Below are positions 19,130 through 29,207 of a stretch of 64,000 nt of DNA, in pieces. Below the pieces are notes generated by a model. That model did no database searches. It saw nothing but the letters and a program-made list of their open reading frames with translations, and had not been told where the DNA came from. Source of the DNA: an uncultured Pelagibacteraceae bacterium (GTDB lineage Bacteria > Pseudomonadota > Alphaproteobacteria > Pelagibacterales > Pelagibacteraceae). The position numbers were made by a program, and so were the translations under genes. The stretch covers positions 1 to 64,000 of the forward strand of contig CABZHM010000003.1 in the NCBI GenBank assembly GCA_902525625.1, in the 5' to 3' direction. How positions within the stretch are numbered: position 1 is the stretch's first letter; the number at the start of each line of letters is the position of its first letter.

Positions 19130-20346
19130 CTTCTGAAAAATTTTTTCAATCTAAAACTGCAATCATAACCTTGATAGCTGCCTGTTTCGTTGTTCTAATT
19201 TCTTTAGGAGTGAGACAAACTTTCGGACTATTTTTTATGGATTTTAATGAAAGTTTAAAGATCAGTAATACCGCGTTTGGTTTTGCTATAGGAATGCAAA
19301 TGCTCATGTGGGGCATAACAGGTCCTATCTTTGGGGCAATTGCAGATAAATATGGTGGACATATTGCTATAATTACAGCATTTATTTTTTATACATTAGG
19401 AATTTATTTTTTATACACGGGGCCTAACGCTGGAATATTTTTTCAAATTCATATGGGTTTATTAATTGGAATTGGACTTGGTGGTACAGCGATCAGTATT
19501 CCAATGTCAATTGTTGGGAAACATTTTCCATTATCAACAAGAACAATTGCCATGAGTTTTGTAACTGCGATAGGGTCATTTGGTTATTTTCTTTCACCAA
19601 TTTTTACAAATTATTCTCTAAATAAATTTGGATGGAATTACACACTATATATATTCAGTTTATTTTTATTATCTGGATTAGTTGCTGCATATTTTGTTAG
19701 ATCTCCATCAGACTCAGAAAAAGTTGAAAAAACCTCCAACCAATCATTTAAAGACGCTCTTTCAGAAGCATTCAAAACCAAGAGTTACATATTACTTGTC
19801 TCAGGATTTTTTGTTTGTGGTTTTCACATAACTTTGGTTGGAACTCATGTTCCAAAGTATGTGGTTGATAGAGGATTAGAAGACTGGACAGCCGCAGCAA
19901 TATTATCCTTAATCGGTGTTTTTAATATTTTCGGTTCATTATTAAGTGGTTATCTTTCAGCAAAGATGAGTAAAAAAATAATACTAAGTGTGATTTATTT
20001 TTTAAGGGGTATTTCAATTGCACTGTTTATATTCCTTCCTGCAAGCAATATTAATGCATTTTTATTTGGAGCAAGTTTTGGTTTCTTATGGCTTTCAACA
20101 GTTCCAGCTACAAGTGGAATAGTGGCTCATTTATTTGGTACTAAATATTTAGGACTTTTGTACGGTATAGTTTTTTTAAGTCATCAAATTGGATCTTTTT
20201 TTGGGGCTTATTTAGGGGGACTATTTCATGACACATATGGGTCATATGATTACGCGTGGTATTTAGCAATTGCTTTATCTGTATTCGCAGCAATAATACA
20301 CCTGCCGATTAAAGAGAAACCAGTCTTAAGATTAGAAACAAAATAA
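19126..20346 (+). CDS. MFS transporter
   Basis: 12-TM pattern, MWGITGPIFGAIADKYGG motif; ATGA overlap with the previous gene. Confidence 0.9.
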   Translation: MTSEKFFQSKTAIITLIAACFVVLISLGVRQTFGLFFMDFNESLKISNTAFGFAIGMQMLMWGITGPIFGAIADKYGGHIAIITAFIFYTLGIYFLYTGPNAGIFFQIHMGLLIGIGLGGTAISIPMSIVGKHFPLSTRTIAMSFVTAIGSFGYFLSPIFTNYSLNKFGWNYTLYIFSLFLLSGLVAAYFVRSPSDSEKVEKTSNQSFKDALSEAFKTKSYILLVSGFFVCGFHITLVGTHVPKYVVDRGLEDWTAAAILSLIGVFNIFGSLLSGYLSAKMSKKIILSVIYFLRGISIALFIFLPASNINAFLFGASFGFLWLSTVPATSGIVAHLFGTKYLGLLYGIVFLSHQIGSFFGAYLGGLFHDTYGSYDYAWYLAIALSVFAAIIHLPIKEKPVLRLETK

Positions 20347-20347
20347 A

Positions 20348-21499
20348 TTGAATAAATCAAATCAATTACTAAAAGTAGACCAATCTGGGAAACCTTTTAT
20401 TATATATAAATCTCAAACAGGGTTTGACCTTTACACTAATTTTTCAAAAAAAATTATTTTGAATAATAAAAATATCAAAAGTTTTTTAAACAAGAAAAAT
20501 AAAAAAAAAATTAAAAACACCGATCTTTATATAGGTTTTTTCGGTTACGAACTTTTAAATAATTTAATTGATATAAAATTGCCTAAACAAAAAAGTTTAA
20601 ATCTTCCGAAAGGTATTTTTTATAAACCAGAAAAAAAAATCAAATTAAGTAACAACCTTAATTATTTTGAAAAGAATTTTGTGTCTGGGAGTTTTGAAAT
20701 AAATTTAAATAAAAAAAAATATACAAAAATATTTAATAAATTCAAAAAAAAAATTAAAAGCGGAGAAACTTATCAAATTAAAATTTGTACCAAATACAAA
20801 ACTAATTCTAAGATAGATCCATTAGATTTTTTTTCAAGATTATCTAAGACAAATTTAGCACCAGAAGCTTTTATGATTAAAGATAACAATTATTCAATAA
20901 TTAGTTGTTCACCCGAAAATTTGATAACAAAAAAAGGCTCTGAAATATCTACAAAACCAATTGCTGGAACAGTTAAAAAAACAAAAAATCTTAATAAGTC
21001 AAAAGCGTTAAATTATTTTAGAAAAAACCTTAAAGAAACCAAAGAGCATAATATGATTGTAGATATGGAACGAAATGATCTATCAAGAATTTGTAAGATC
21101 GGTTCTGTACGTCTATCAAGGCAAAAAATTGTTGAAGAATATAAAGATTTATTTCATTATGTGAGTCTAATTAAAGGAAAATTAAGAAAAAACATCAATA
21201 ATGTAGATATAATTAAAGCGATGATGCCAGGTGGTTCAGTTATTGGATGTCCTAAGATAAACACGCTTAATCTTTTAAATAATCAAGAAAAAGAAAATAG
21301 AAATATTTATACAGGTAGCTTTGGTTATATAAAATTTAATGGCGATATGAGATTTAATATTATTATTAGATCAATCTTAAATTTTAAAAATATGTCAGAG
21401 ATTTCTGTCGCTTCAGGTGTTGTAGTTGATAGTAATGCTAACCATGAATTTAATGAAAATTTTTTAAAAGCCAAGGCACTAATTGATTTGTTTAAATGA
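20348..21499 (+). CDS. pabB: Aminodeoxychorismate synthase component I
   Basis: GETYQIKICTKYK, STKPIAGTVKK, HNMIVDMERNDLSRI, MMPGGSVIGCPK; TTG start. Confidence 0.9.
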   Translation: MNKSNQLLKVDQSGKPFIIYKSQTGFDLYTNFSKKIILNNKNIKSFLNKKNKKKIKNTDLYIGFFGYELLNNLIDIKLPKQKSLNLPKGIFYKPEKKIKLSNNLNYFEKNFVSGSFEINLNKKKYTKIFNKFKKKIKSGETYQIKICTKYKTNSKIDPLDFFSRLSKTNLAPEAFMIKDNNYSIISCSPENLITKKGSEISTKPIAGTVKKTKNLNKSKALNYFRKNLKETKEHNMIVDMERNDLSRICKIGSVRLSRQKIVEEYKDLFHYVSLIKGKLRKNINNVDIIKAMMPGGSVIGCPKINTLNLLNNQEKENRNIYTGSFGYIKFNGDMRFNIIIRSILNFKNMSEISVASGVVVDSNANHEFNENFLKAKALIDLFK

Positions 21500-22053
21500 T
21501 ATATGTGATAGATCATAACGACTCATTTACTCACAATGTGGTTCACCAATTTGCTTTATTTGATAGAGTTGAATGTGATAACTATAATGAAATTAGTGAA
21601 AAAAAAATCCAACAAGCTTCAACAATAGTTTTTTCACCAGGGCCAGGTAGTCCAAAAGATTATCCAATAACTTCTAAAATCTATAAAAGATTTAAGGGAA
21701 AGAAAAAGATGATTGGCATTTGTCTAGGGTTTCAACACATTCTTTTTTGTGAAGGTGGAAAGATTATTGAACAAAAAAAGATATATCATGGTTTTCAATC
21801 AAATATCAAAGTAGTTAATGATAAATCTTTATTTAAAAGAGGAAAATTATTTAAAGTTGGAAGGTATCATTCTTTAAAGTTACAAGAACCTTTCAAATCA
21901 AATAATTTTGAGATAACTATGAGATGTTTAAATTCAAAGGTCGCTATGGCATTTGAAAATAAAAAGGAAAAAATATATGGATTTCAATTTCATCCTGAAT
22001 CTTTTTTAACTATCAATGGCAACATACTTATTAAAAAAATCTTATCAGCTTAA
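21496..22053 (+). CDS. pabA: Aminodeoxychorismate synthase component II (glutamine amidotransferase)
   Basis: FSPGPGSPKDYP, GICLGFQHI, GFQFHPES. Confidence 0.92.
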   Translation: MIYVIDHNDSFTHNVVHQFALFDRVECDNYNEISEKKIQQASTIVFSPGPGSPKDYPITSKIYKRFKGKKKMIGICLGFQHILFCEGGKIIEQKKIYHGFQSNIKVVNDKSLFKRGKLFKVGRYHSLKLQEPFKSNNFEITMRCLNSKVAMAFENKKEKIYGFQFHPESFLTINGNILIKKILSA

Positions 22054-22789
22054 AAATTTAAAAGAAATAGAATTTCATGACCTTTGGGGAGATCATGGAA
22101 TTTTCACGACGATGTGGATTTTTGGTAGGCCAGGAAAAATATTATTTTTCAAAAATCATTTAAATAATTTAATAAAATCTTTAGAGGAGTATAAGATCAC
22201 TAAGAAATCTTTACGAGCTGATATTTTAGCTATTATTAAAAAAAATTTATCCAAAAAGAAAAGATATAATCATCTATTAAGAATTGCTCTAAATAAAAAA
22301 ATAATTTCAATATCTTTAAGAAAAAGAATTAAACCAAAATTAAATTTTAATTTAAAATTAGTAAAATTAAAACGAGAAAAACCTGAGTATAAAAACCTTA
22401 AATATAAAAAAATATTATCATATTTATCTAAAATGGATAATTCCCAATCAGACATTGGATTGGTATTTAATAAAAGATTATTGGAAACTGGAACCTCAAA
22501 TTTATTATTTGTGAAAGATCAAAAATTTTTTACCCCTAAAAAAGGATATTATAAGGGTAATACTTATAAGTTTTTTAAAACAAGAATAAAAAAGATAATC
22601 AAAAAAGATATTTTGCTTAAAGAGATAAATGATTATGATGAAATATTGTTATTAGGCTCTGGTAAAGGTGTTACATCAGTTAAAACAATAAATGAGATTA
22701 AATGGAAAAGAAAAAATTTAGACAAATTTAGGTTTCTTTCAAAACATTATAATGCAGCTATAAATAAATGTAATTCATATAGATTTTAA
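22016..22789 (+). CDS. pabC: Class IV aminotransferase, probable aminodeoxychorismate lyase
   Basis: WGDHGIFTTMWIF, ETGTSNLLFVKDQKFFTP; follows pabBA. Confidence 0.8.
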   Translation: MATYLLKKSYQLKNLKEIEFHDLWGDHGIFTTMWIFGRPGKILFFKNHLNNLIKSLEEYKITKKSLRADILAIIKKNLSKKKRYNHLLRIALNKKIISISLRKRIKPKLNFNLKLVKLKREKPEYKNLKYKKILSYLSKMDNSQSDIGLVFNKRLLETGTSNLLFVKDQKFFTPKKGYYKGNTYKFFKTRIKKIIKKDILLKEINDYDEILLLGSGKGVTSVKTINEIKWKRKNLDKFRFLSKHYNAAINKCNSYRF

Positions 22790-22793
22790 CAGA

Positions 22794-23192
22794 ATGAAAG
22801 ACCCAAACGAACCTTGTTTATTTTGTAATGCTAAAAAAACACGATACACTCATGATAATAATCTTGCATATGCTAGTTATGACTCTTACCCAGTTTCAGA
22901 ATACCATTGTCTTATTATACCTAAAAGACATACGACAGACTTTTTTGATCTATCTAATGACGAATTGCTAGCTTGTAATGAACTTATTAAAATAATTAAG
23001 AATGAAATAATAAGAAAAGATAAATCAGTTAAAGGATTTAATTTAGGGACAAATATTGGAAAAGTATCCGGACAATCTATTTTCCATTGTCATTTTCACT
23101 TGATTCCTCGTAGAGAGGGAGATGTTGATAATCCTCAGGGTGGAGTAAGATCAGTTATTCCAAACAAACAACATTATAAAAGAAATAATTAA
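22794..23192 (+). CDS. HIT family protein
   Basis: EPCLFCN...EYHCLIIPKRHTTDFFDL, GQSIFHCHFHLIPRR (HxHxH). Confidence 0.92.
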   Translation: MKDPNEPCLFCNAKKTRYTHDNNLAYASYDSYPVSEYHCLIIPKRHTTDFFDLSNDELLACNELIKIIKNEIIRKDKSVKGFNLGTNIGKVSGQSIFHCHFHLIPRREGDVDNPQGGVRSVIPNKQHYKRNN

Positions 23193-23228
23193 CCTTGTAT
23201 AAAAAGACAAATTGACCTTAGTTTGAGG

Positions 23229-23257
23229 TTGAACTATTGATCCACAATATATAAAAT
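23229..23257 (+). promoter_or_regulatory. Putative sigma70-type promoter of apr operon
   Basis: TTGAAC - 17 nt - TAAAAT upstream of aprM. Confidence 0.35.
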
Positions 23258-23288
23258 TTAAGAATTCAAAAATTTAACAAAGGCGGAA

Positions 23289-24083
23289 ATGTTAAGCAAT
23301 AATCCTTTTTCAATCTTATCAGAGTCAATTTCACCGTTGGCAATGCAATCTTTTATTGTGGCTATGATTTTATTGATTGTACTCGGTACTATTATTCAAA
23401 TGATACATCATAAAAATCTTACCTATTTTTTTAATAATGCAAAAAAAGCAAAACTTTCAGCAACTAAAAAATTAGGTGTAGGAGAAAGAGCCTCTGTTAT
23501 TGCTAAAACAACGGTAGTAGATATTGGAACAACTTCAGAACTTGGTTTTGGAAAGAGGAGACTTGCTCATGTTCTAGGAATGTATGGCACTATTTTATTT
23601 TGGCTATCTTCGGCTATTTTAGTTTTTTGTTATACAGGTGCTGATAAACCTAGTTCTCAAACTTGGTCAATGCTTTGGCATGTCGGAGCAATACTCACAT
23701 GCTTAGGAGGATACTGGTTTTGGTTTTTTTTAAGAGTTGACGTTTCTGCTGAAGCTCATCCTTGGTATAGAATTATTAAAGCTGATTTATTTGTCTTAGC
23801 TTTACTTGCGTGTTCAACTTTCGGGTTGGCTTGGTCTTTCACACAATTCAATGGACAAATAGGTCTGTCTTATTTGTTTTTAGTTTTATTCATTGTAGCT
23901 AATTTAATTCTATTTGGTGGTGTATATTGGTCAAAATTTGCACACATGTTTTATAAACCTGGAGCTGCTATTCAAAAAAATTTAGCCGAGGCTGATGGAT
24001 CAAGAGATAATTTGCCTCCTCCAGCTGATGCGCCTGAACAATTTGGATTGGGTATAAAAAGAGAAGAGCCAAAACACTATTAA
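23289..24083 (+). CDS. aprM: AprM-type membrane anchor of adenylylsulfate reductase
   Basis: Multi-TM protein directly upstream of aprBA; position and topology match AprM. Confidence 0.85.
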   Translation: MLSNNPFSILSESISPLAMQSFIVAMILLIVLGTIIQMIHHKNLTYFFNNAKKAKLSATKKLGVGERASVIAKTTVVDIGTTSELGFGKRRLAHVLGMYGTILFWLSSAILVFCYTGADKPSSQTWSMLWHVGAILTCLGGYWFWFFLRVDVSAEAHPWYRIIKADLFVLALLACSTFGLAWSFTQFNGQIGLSYLFLVLFIVANLILFGGVYWSKFAHMFYKPGAAIQKNLAEADGSRDNLPPPADAPEQFGLGIKREEPKHY

Positions 24084-24112
24084 TATGTTACATAGAAAGG
24101 ATAATTAAAATT

Positions 24113-24583
24113 ATGTCAACTTTTGTATACATGACGAGATGTGATGGCTGTGGTCATTGCGTAGATATTTGTCCTTCAGACATTATGCACATCGATGAAA
24201 ATATTAGACGTGCAAAAAATATTGAACCAAACTTCTGTTGGGAATGTTACTCTTGCGTAAAAGCTTGTCCTAATCACGCTATAGATGTAAGAGGGTATGC
24301 TGATTTTGCCCCGATGGGTCACAGTGTTAGAGTTAGAAGAGAAGAGGAAAAAGGAACAATCTCTTGGAAGATAAAATTTAGAAATGGAACAGAAAAAAAT
24401 TTTGTTTCACCTATTACAACTAAACCTTGGGGAAAATTTATTCCTAAGCTTGCAGAAGGGGACACACCCAATCAAGGTGAAATCAATTCTCAAAGACTGT
24501 ATAGTGAGCCAGAGGGTTTAAATACTAATCAAGAATTACCATCAGTACCAAAAGAGTCCTTCAAAAAAGGAGTTTATTATTAA
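24113..24583 (+). CDS. aprB: Adenylylsulfate reductase beta subunit
   Basis: CDGCGHCVDICPSDIMHID and CWECYSCVKACPNHAIDVRGYADFAPMG. Confidence 0.96.
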   Translation: MSTFVYMTRCDGCGHCVDICPSDIMHIDENIRRAKNIEPNFCWECYSCVKACPNHAIDVRGYADFAPMGHSVRVRREEEKGTISWKIKFRNGTEKNFVSPITTKPWGKFIPKLAEGDTPNQGEINSQRLYSEPEGLNTNQELPSVPKESFKKGVYY

Positions 24584-26442
24584 TGGCCAAACATAAGACC
24601 CATTATGAAGAGTGTGATGTACTGGTTGTTGGTGGTGGAATGGCTGGCACAGGAGCTACTTTCGAAGCTCGTCATTGGGGTAGAGATTTAAAAATTGTTT
24701 GTGTTGAGAAAGCTAACATCGATAGAAGTGGAGCTGTAGCTCAAGGATTATATGCCATCAATTGTTACATGGGTATGCAGTGGGATGAAAATCAGCCAGA
24801 AGATCATGTAAGATATGCCCGAAATGATTTGATGGGAATGGTGAGAGAAGATTTAGGATATGATATGGCTCGACATGTAGACTCAACTGTTCACATGTTT
24901 GATGAATGGGGTCTTCCAATGATGAAAAATGAAAAAACAGGAAGATATTTAAGAGAAGGAAAATGGCAGATCATGATTCATGGTGAGAGTTATAAACCAA
25001 TTGTAGCTGAAGCAGCAAAAAAATCTGCCGATAAAATTTATAATAGAATAATGGTTACACATTTATTGATGGATGAAGCTCAAGAGAATAGAATTGGTGG
25101 AGCAGTTGGCTTTAATATGAGAACTGGAGACTTCCATGTGTTTAGAGCAAAAGCTGTTATCGTCTCTGCAGGGGGAGCATCACATATATTTAAACCAAGA
25201 GCTGTAGGTGAGGGCATGGGTAGAACCTGGTACGCGCCATGGAGTAATGGATCAGCATATGCTTTACCCATCGCAGCTGGTGCAAAGATGACTCAAATGG
25301 AAAACAGAATTGTTTTATGTAGATTTAAGGATGGTTATGGACCTGTTGGTGCATATTTTTTACATTTAAAAACATATACTCAAAATGCTAATGGTGAAAA
25401 TTATGAAAAAAAATGGTACGACCAAACGAAAGAGTTAGTAGGTGAGTATATTGATCATCATCCAACCCCAACATGTTTAAGAAATCATGCTTTTATTCAA
25501 GAAGTAGCTGCAGGAGGTGGACCAATCCACATGGTGACTAAAGAGGCTTTTCAAGATCCCCATTTAGAGACTGTAGGATGGGAAAATTTTTTAGGTATGA
25601 CAGTCGGGCAAGCTGTTGTTTGGGCTTCCCAAAATATTGATCCAAAATATACCAATCCTGAATTAACAACCTCGGAACCTTATGTCATGGGATCACACGC
25701 AACGTGTTCTGGAGCATGGGTTAGTGGACCAGAAGATTTGTCTCCACCTGAATATTTTTGGGGTTACAATCGAATGTTAACCATTGATGGTTTATTTGGA
25801 GCTGGCGATACTGTTGGCGGAAGTGCTCATAAATTTTCATCGGGTTCATTTACTGAAGGAAGACTAGCAGCAAAAGCAGCAGTAAAATATATACAGGACA
25901 AAAAAGCAGATAGTATCAAAGTTTCCGACAAACAATGTGATGACTTCAAAAAAGCCGTATATAAACCTCTAGACACTTATACTGTAGCTCAAAATGAAAT
26001 AACTGGGGGAACTGTTTCACCAAGTTATATTTCACCGATCCAAGGTTTACAAAGACTTCAAAAAATTATGGATGAATATGTGGGGGGGATTACCTCTAAT
26101 TACATGACAAATGGAAACTTATTAAAAAAAGCTCTGCAATTGTTAGATTGGCTACAGGAAGACTTAGAAAAAGTAGGAGCTGAAGATTACCATCAACTAA
26201 TGAGAGCTTGGGAATTAAAACATAGGGCGCTGACATCTCAGTGTGTGACTGAACATACTTTATTTAGAGAAGAAACTCGTTGGCCAGGGTATTATTATAG
26301 AGGTGATCACATGAAGCTAGATGATGAAAACTGGCATTGCTTGACTGTATCTAGAAGAGATCCTAAAACTGGTAAATTTAGTCTTGAGAAGGTTCCTGTA
26401 TATCATATTGTTGATGAGAAAGAGAAGAAAAAAGCTTCTTAA
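24583..26442 (+). CDS. aprA: Adenylylsulfate reductase alpha subunit
   Basis: VVGGGMAGTGATFEARHWG FAD motif, AQGLYAINCYMGMQ, GAGDTVGGSAHKFSSGSFTEGRLAA. Confidence 0.96.
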   Translation: MAKHKTHYEECDVLVVGGGMAGTGATFEARHWGRDLKIVCVEKANIDRSGAVAQGLYAINCYMGMQWDENQPEDHVRYARNDLMGMVREDLGYDMARHVDSTVHMFDEWGLPMMKNEKTGRYLREGKWQIMIHGESYKPIVAEAAKKSADKIYNRIMVTHLLMDEAQENRIGGAVGFNMRTGDFHVFRAKAVIVSAGGASHIFKPRAVGEGMGRTWYAPWSNGSAYALPIAAGAKMTQMENRIVLCRFKDGYGPVGAYFLHLKTYTQNANGENYEKKWYDQTKELVGEYIDHHPTPTCLRNHAFIQEVAAGGGPIHMVTKEAFQDPHLETVGWENFLGMTVGQAVVWASQNIDPKYTNPELTTSEPYVMGSHATCSGAWVSGPEDLSPPEYFWGYNRMLTIDGLFGAGDTVGGSAHKFSSGSFTEGRLAAKAAVKYIQDKKADSIKVSDKQCDDFKKAVYKPLDTYTVAQNEITGGTVSPSYISPIQGLQRLQKIMDEYVGGITSNYMTNGNLLKKALQLLDWLQEDLEKVGAEDYHQLMRAWELKHRALTSQCVTEHTLFREETRWPGYYYRGDHMKLDDENWHCLTVSRRDPKTGKFSLEKVPVYHIVDEKEKKKAS

Positions 26443-26465
26443 TCTAATATTATAAAGAATAGTCA

Positions 26466-26816
26466 ATGGATTTATTATCTAAATCGGATGAGGAGATATT
26501 CGAAATTGGTAAACCTTTCTGGGAAAACTTAGTTAGATCCTCCAATTTGAAAGATTATGGCAGTTTTACCAAAGATTTTTCTACTCAAATGCTTTTTGGA
26601 GCTAATGAAGTCGAACTAGGCAAACAGTGGGCTAACAACAAACTAATTGTAAACTTAAATGAAACATACGAGCCATTTGGCACTTTAAGAAGAGGCGATC
26701 ATATAACAGTGTTAATAAAGCAGACAAACAAAGAAATTCAAGGTGAATTTTTAGGCAGACTTGTGCTTGGAGTAGAGGATGGCGAAGTCAAAGTTTTCGG
26801 TGCAACTATCTACTAA
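26466..26816 (+). CDS. Uncharacterised apr-associated protein (116 aa)
   Basis: Downstream of aprA on the same strand; soluble, no recognised motif. Confidence 0.75.
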   Translation: MDLLSKSDEEIFEIGKPFWENLVRSSNLKDYGSFTKDFSTQMLFGANEVELGKQWANNKLIVNLNETYEPFGTLRRGDHITVLIKQTNKEIQGEFLGRLVLGVEDGEVKVFGATIY

Positions 26817-26879
26817 AAAAAGGATTAATTTTTCAATAATAGTTTGACAATTTATTTACCGGGTGTAAGAGAAATATAG

Positions 26880-27014
26880 ATGCACCTTCCAAATATAAAA
26901 ATGCCTCAAATACTTTCTGAAAAAAAAACAACATTAATTAAAACTGGAATCTTTTCAGCGATTATGGCTTGTTGGGGTGTAATCTTATTTGGAACTTTTA
27001 TAACTTTTAGTTAA
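26880..27014 (+). CDS. Small single-TM protein (44 aa)
   Basis: MHLPNIKMPQILSEKKTTLIKTGIFSAIMACWGVILFGTFITFS*, between the apr genes and TauE. Confidence 0.5.
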   Translation: MHLPNIKMPQILSEKKTTLIKTGIFSAIMACWGVILFGTFITFS

Positions 27015-27037
27015 GTTATATTTAAAGTTTTTTTAAG

Positions 27038-28132
27038 ATGGATGTTTTTTTACCTATAGCCCAAGTATTTATTAACCCAGTCGAAATACTTTTAATAAGC
27101 GCTATAGTTGGAGTTCTCTCTGGTTTATTTGGTGTAGGCGGTGGTTTCTTAATGACACCTTTTTTAATCTTCATGGGTGTCCCTCCAGCTTACGCAGTTG
27201 CTAATGAGGCCAACAATATTTTGGCAACTTCTGTGTCTGGATCCACCACTCACTGGTTAAAAAATACCTTAGATTACAAAATGGGATTAATCATTGTTAT
27301 TGGTGGAACTATGGGAACTATATTAGGTATTTTTACTTTCACTTATTTTAAAGACATTGGGAAAATAGATACAGTGATTTCTTTAGCCTATATGTATATT
27401 CTTGCAATAATTGGGACTCTGATGTTAGTGGAAAGCTTGGGCGAGATTGATAAAGCTAAAAAGAATATTGTAGAGAAGAAAAAATTGCACGTTCATTATT
27501 GGATACATGGACTTCCTTTTAGAATGAGGTTTCCAAAATCTAAACTATACGAAAGTATATTCACACCTATCATAATTGGATTAATTGTTGGCTTTATAGC
27601 AGCTATAATGGGTATTGGTGGTGCGTTTATCTTGGTACCTGCAATGATTTATATTATTAAGATGCCAACTAAATTAGTACCAGGAACTTCCTTGTTCGTA
27701 ACAATTTTTGTAAGTGTTATAGTTACATTTCTTCACTCGATAAATTATGGTTCCATAGATCTAATGTTAGTATTAATGTTAGTTATAGGTTCAATAGTTG
27801 GAGTACAAGTAGGTCAAAAACTCGGTGAACAAATTGATAGTTCAGGATTAAAAGCATTATTAGCAATTTTACTATTAATTGTCGGAATAGTAATTGCTTA
27901 TGACACTTTTTTTGCAGAAGAGATAAAGAATGGGACATCATCTATAAGCTCACAAGATTTAAATTTCTTTTCAAAATTTATAAAAGAGTTTTCAGAAGAT
28001 ATGCCATTTTTTTATGGATTATTTTCCATTTTATTTGCTGTTATTTTAGGGATTGCCGCAGCATTTATTAGAAGATCAATTTCAAATTTTAGAGAAAAAT
28101 ATTTTAAAAAAGTGGTTAAACAGTCTAAATAA
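27038..28132 (+). CDS. TauE/SafE family (sulfite exporter-like) membrane protein
   Basis: GVLSGLFGVGGGFLMTPFLI and GFIAAIMGIGGAFILVPAMIY duplicated motifs. Confidence 0.92.
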   Translation: MDVFLPIAQVFINPVEILLISAIVGVLSGLFGVGGGFLMTPFLIFMGVPPAYAVANEANNILATSVSGSTTHWLKNTLDYKMGLIIVIGGTMGTILGIFTFTYFKDIGKIDTVISLAYMYILAIIGTLMLVESLGEIDKAKKNIVEKKKLHVHYWIHGLPFRMRFPKSKLYESIFTPIIIGLIVGFIAAIMGIGGAFILVPAMIYIIKMPTKLVPGTSLFVTIFVSVIVTFLHSINYGSIDLMLVLMLVIGSIVGVQVGQKLGEQIDSSGLKALLAILLLIVGIVIAYDTFFAEEIKNGTSSISSQDLNFFSKFIKEFSEDMPFFYGLFSILFAVILGIAAAFIRRSISNFREKYFKKVVKQSK

Positions 28133-29192
28133 AAAATTTTATATATGTTTCTATAGTTATAATACTTACAACTCCTACAGTTAACATTGCTGTAAATCCA
28201 ACAACAAAAGGTTTATAACCCATATTTCTAATATCTTTTAAGTTTGTTGATAAGCCAATAGCAGCCATAGCCATAGTTAAAAAAATTTTAGAACTCGCTT
28301 TAACAAAATTTATCATTTCAATCCAATTGTTACTAGTTGAGAAAACTTCATCACCAACATTTCTTAAAATTATCATTCCAACAAAACCCAAAATAAAATA
28401 CGGAAATATATATAAAATTGAGTATCCCTTTTCTTTTACTTGACCCCTATTATAAAGAAAGGCAAAAAAAGGAATCATCACTATCAAGAAAGTATTTCTT
28501 AAAAGCTTTGTGACAGTCGCAATATTTAATGTTTCGGGACTATTATATTGTTGATCGTATATTAGTCCTGCTGCAGCGACTTGTGAAGTTTCGTGTATAG
28601 CGGTTCCTAAAAAAAGACCTGTAAATAAAGAATTTCCTTCAAAATATAAATTTGAAAAGTAAGGATAAAACATCATCGATAATATTCCGAATAAAGTAAT
28701 ATTTGCAATTGCATAAGAAATTTCACTTTTATTCGCTTTTATTACTGGTGCGGTTGCCATTATAGCAGTTGTACCACAAACGCAGCTGCCGATTGATATT
28801 AAGTAAGCCATTCGAGTTGGTATTTGAAGTTTTTTAACTAAAAGTTTTATTACGATTAAGACGCTGACTATACAAATTAATATAAGCGGAATTGCAATTT
28901 TTCCAAACTCTATAAACTCAAAAGGCTTTAATTGTATACCTAAACATATTATACCAAGTTTTAATATATAATCTCTACTAAAATCCAATCCTTTCTGAAA
29001 ACTTTCTCTAATTTTAAAAAAATTTCCAAAGAAAATACCTAGTAGAATTGCTATCATCGCCGTGGAGATTGGACTTCTGCTATATCCTAAAAGATCGATA
29101 CCAATAATATTATTAAAACCTTGGGATAGAGAATACAGTACAAATGCAAGGATTATGCCTGGTACGAACACCAAGTAATTTTTAAAGAACAT
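28125..29192 (-). CDS. YeiH family (UPF0324) putative sulfate/anion exporter
   Basis: SPISTAMIAILLGIFFGN, YLISIGSCVCGTTAIMATAPVI, TAIHETSQVAAAG. Confidence 0.9.
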   Translation of the reverse strand: MFFKNYLVFVPGIILAFVLYSLSQGFNNIIGIDLLGYSRSPISTAMIAILLGIFFGNFFKIRESFQKGLDFSRDYILKLGIICLGIQLKPFEFIEFGKIAIPLILICIVSVLIVIKLLVKKLQIPTRMAYLISIGSCVCGTTAIMATAPVIKANKSEISYAIANITLFGILSMMFYPYFSNLYFEGNSLFTGLFLGTAIHETSQVAAAGLIYDQQYNSPETLNIATVTKLLRNTFLIVMIPFFAFLYNRGQVKEKGYSILYIFPYFILGFVGMIILRNVGDEVFSTSNNWIEMINFVKASSKIFLTMAMAAIGLSTNLKDIRNMGYKPFVVGFTAMLTVGVVSIITIETYIKFFI

Positions 29193-29207
29193 ACTTTAAT
29201 TTAGTGA

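Noticed and set aside
22016-22053. Possible frameshift or sequencing error between pabA and pabC
   Set aside because: Both frames are intact with complete conserved motifs; a genuine overlap is simpler
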